NCBI GenBank assembly: GCA_023423675.1
Contig: JAFAFD010000143.1
Coordinates: 1 to 5,327 of the forward strand
DNA length: 5,327 bases
Direction: 5' to 3'
Origin: Pseudomonadota bacterium
GTDB lineage: Bacteria; Pseudomonadota; Gammaproteobacteria; Xanthomonadales; Xanthomonadaceae
Shown here piece by piece: positions 3,874-5,327 of this stretch (positions are counted from its first letter, which is position 1; the number at the start of each line of letters is the position of its first letter). The position numbers were made by a program, and so were the translations under genes. The notes beneath the pieces are model-generated. The model worked only from the letters and a program-made list of their open reading frames with translations, searched no databases and had not been told where the DNA came from.

Positions 3874-5313
3874 ATGAAATTCAGTTCGCAGACCCTGCGT
3901 ACCTTCACCACCCTGCACACCTGGGTCGGCCTGGTGGCCGGCTTCGGCCTGTTCGTGGCGTTCTATGCCGGCGCCCTCACTCTGTTCCACCACGATCTGC
4001 CGGTGTGGCAGACGCCGGGGGCAGCCAGCGTGCTGCCGGCCGGGCTGGACGACGCGCAGTACCTGCTGGACGACGTGCTGGCCAAGCACCCGGAAGCACG
4101 CCGCCATGTCGGCATGACCTTCCCCGGTGCCGAGCACCCGCAGCCGCTGGCCTACTGGCAGGGCGCCGACGGCGGCTGGCGCTATGCCTGGCCCGGCAAC
4201 ACCGGCGGCAGCGCCACGCCACCGCAGGCGGGCCTGGCCGAGCTGGTCAACGAACTGCACTACAGCCTGGGCCTGCCGGTGGCCGGCATCTACGTGATGG
4301 GCATCGTCAGCCTGCTGTACGGCATGGCCCTGCTCAGCGGCCTGGTGATCCACCTGCCCAAGCTGCTGGGCGACCTGTTCGCGCTGCGCCCGGGCCGCAA
4401 CCTCAAGCAGATGTGGCAGGACGCGCACAACGTGATCGGCGTGCTCAGCCTGCCGTTCCACCTGATGTTCGCCGTGACCGGTGCCCTGCTCTGCCTGGTC
4501 TTCATCCAGATCGCCCTGCTCAACCCGCTCATCTTCGAAGGCAAGGCGATGCAGGTGGTGCCGGCGGCGATGGATACCGCGCCGGTGCGCGAAGCTGCGG
4601 GCGTGCCGGCCGCGCCGGGCAGCCTGCGCGAGCTGCATGCGCGCGCGCTCGAGGTGGCCCGCGCGCAGGGCGTGGCCGATTTCGAACCGGCCTACCTGAA
4701 GCTGGCCAACGGCGGCGATGCCAACGCCACCATCGAGATCACCGGCGAATCCAGCGGCACGCTTGGGCCGCTCGGCTCGGTGGCGCTGGACGTGGCCAGT
4801 GGCCGCGTGCTGGCCAGCCAGCTGCCGGGCCACCGCGACGCCAACCACGCCACGCTCAGCGCCGCCTATGCGCTCCACTTCGGCGAATTCGGCAACGGCG
4901 TGGTGGTCTGGCTGTACTTCCTGCTCGGGCTGGGCGGTGCCTTCCTGTTCTATTCGGGCAACCTGCTGTGGATCGAATCGCGACGCAAGCGCCGGCAGCC
5001 GCAGCAGCCGCGCGCAGGGGTGAACATGGCGCGGGCCACGGTGGGGGTGTGCATCGGCCTGTGCGTGGCGATCTCGGTGGCCTTCGTCACCGCGCTGGTG
5101 CTTGAACGCGTCGCCCCGGCGGCGGTGGACCACGGCATCCGCTGGGCCTGCTTCGGCACCTGGGCCGCGTGTGCGCTGTGGGCCGCTGTGCGCCGGCCGG
5201 CACAGGCCGCGCGTGAACTGCTGTGGGCCGCGGCCATCAGCACTGCGCTGGTGCCGGTGATGCATGGCGCGCTCAGTGGCGACTGGCCGTGGCTGACCGC
5301 CTGTGGGTTTTAG
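3874..5313 (+). CDS. PepSY-associated transmembrane protein, putative ferric-siderophore reductase/iron uptake component
   Basis: A 479-aa inner-membrane protein of the PepSY_TM family, whose members include proteins implicated in reductive iron release from siderophores. It starts MKFSSQTLRTFTTLHTWVGL, with the typical basic, His-containing first helix. Predicted helices lie near residues 17-38, 137-160, 187-215, 343-365, 388-410, 419-440 and 449-466, with large periplasmic loops after helices 1 and 3. Family histidines are present: H15 (LHTWVG), H39/H40, H129 (NELHYSLGLP), H160, H185 and H196 (DAHNVIGVLSLPFH) and H335 (LHFGEFGNG). Paired histidines in helices suggest haem ligation, as in known family reductases, but this is inference. 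A weak GAGA Shine-Dalgarno lies 8 nt upstream. It is third in the coupled trio, presumably iron-regulated. The C-terminus is short: it ends ten residues after the ALSGD segment, where I would expect one more helix in many homologues. Confidence 0.85.
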   Translation: MKFSSQTLRTFTTLHTWVGLVAGFGLFVAFYAGALTLFHHDLPVWQTPGAASVLPAGLDDAQYLLDDVLAKHPEARRHVGMTFPGAEHPQPLAYWQGADGGWRYAWPGNTGGSATPPQAGLAELVNELHYSLGLPVAGIYVMGIVSLLYGMALLSGLVIHLPKLLGDLFALRPGRNLKQMWQDAHNVIGVLSLPFHLMFAVTGALLCLVFIQIALLNPLIFEGKAMQVVPAAMDTAPVREAAGVPAAPGSLRELHARALEVARAQGVADFEPAYLKLANGGDANATIEITGESSGTLGPLGSVALDVASGRVLASQLPGHRDANHATLSAAYALHFGEFGNGVVVWLYFLLGLGGAFLFYSGNLLWIESRRKRRQPQQPRAGVNMARATVGVCIGLCVAISVAFVTALVLERVAPAAVDHGIRWACFGTWAACALWAAVRRPAQAARELLWAAAISTALVPVMHGALSGDWPWLTACGF

Positions 5314-5327
5314 ACAACTCCGAGCCC

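Noticed and set aside
3760..5265. A 501-codon open frame on the minus strand opposite the PepSY gene
   Set aside because: The product is rich in Arg/Gln/His/Ala without domains. The plus-strand frame carries clear PepSY-TM motifs and membrane helices.

Overview
The window looks like a chromosomal segment of a high-GC gammaproteobacterium, most likely of the Xanthomonadaceae (Stenotrophomonas/Xanthomonas type). The basis is the conserved order thrS-infC-rpmI, the Xanthomonad-like IF3 sequence and the strong G/C third-position bias. The genus is inferred from protein character only; no search was run.

Left two-thirds, all on the minus strand and read right to left: promoter (about 3086-3058), a threonine-rich leader peptide (2997-2971), an intrinsic terminator (2945-2921), thrS (2856-955), infC (891-364, with an apparent ATC start codon), a terminator-like hairpin (316-284), a candidate promoter plus structured leader, and the first 36 codons of rpmI, which runs off the left edge. 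This is the start of the classical translation operon of threonyl-tRNA synthetase, initiation factor 3 and ribosomal protein L35. Each gene seems to have its own control. thrS has a leader with three consecutive Thr codons ending just before an alternative pairing arm and a terminator, which is the layout of ribosome-mediated transcription attenuation. infC has a rare start codon suited to IF3 autoregulation. rpmI lies behind a hairpin and a structured leader.

Right third, plus strand, divergent from thrS: a candidate promoter (3143-3170) overlapped by a Fur-box-like element (3134-3148), a 28-codon ORF of uncertain reality, then three tightly packed membrane protein genes: a DUF3325-like protein, a DUF3649-like protein and a PepSY-associated transmembrane protein. 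Overlapping or nearly touching ends indicate one translationally coupled operon. This trio typically accompanies TonB-dependent siderophore receptors, and PepSY-TM proteins of this type are associated with inner-membrane handling or reduction of ferric siderophores. An iron-starvation-induced role is therefore inferred here, although no receptor gene lies inside the window.

The most interesting observation is the apparent threonine attenuator in front of thrS. Escherichia coli thrS instead relies on translational repression by ThrRS binding to its own mRNA. No mobile elements, CRISPR arrays, tRNA or rRNA genes were seen.
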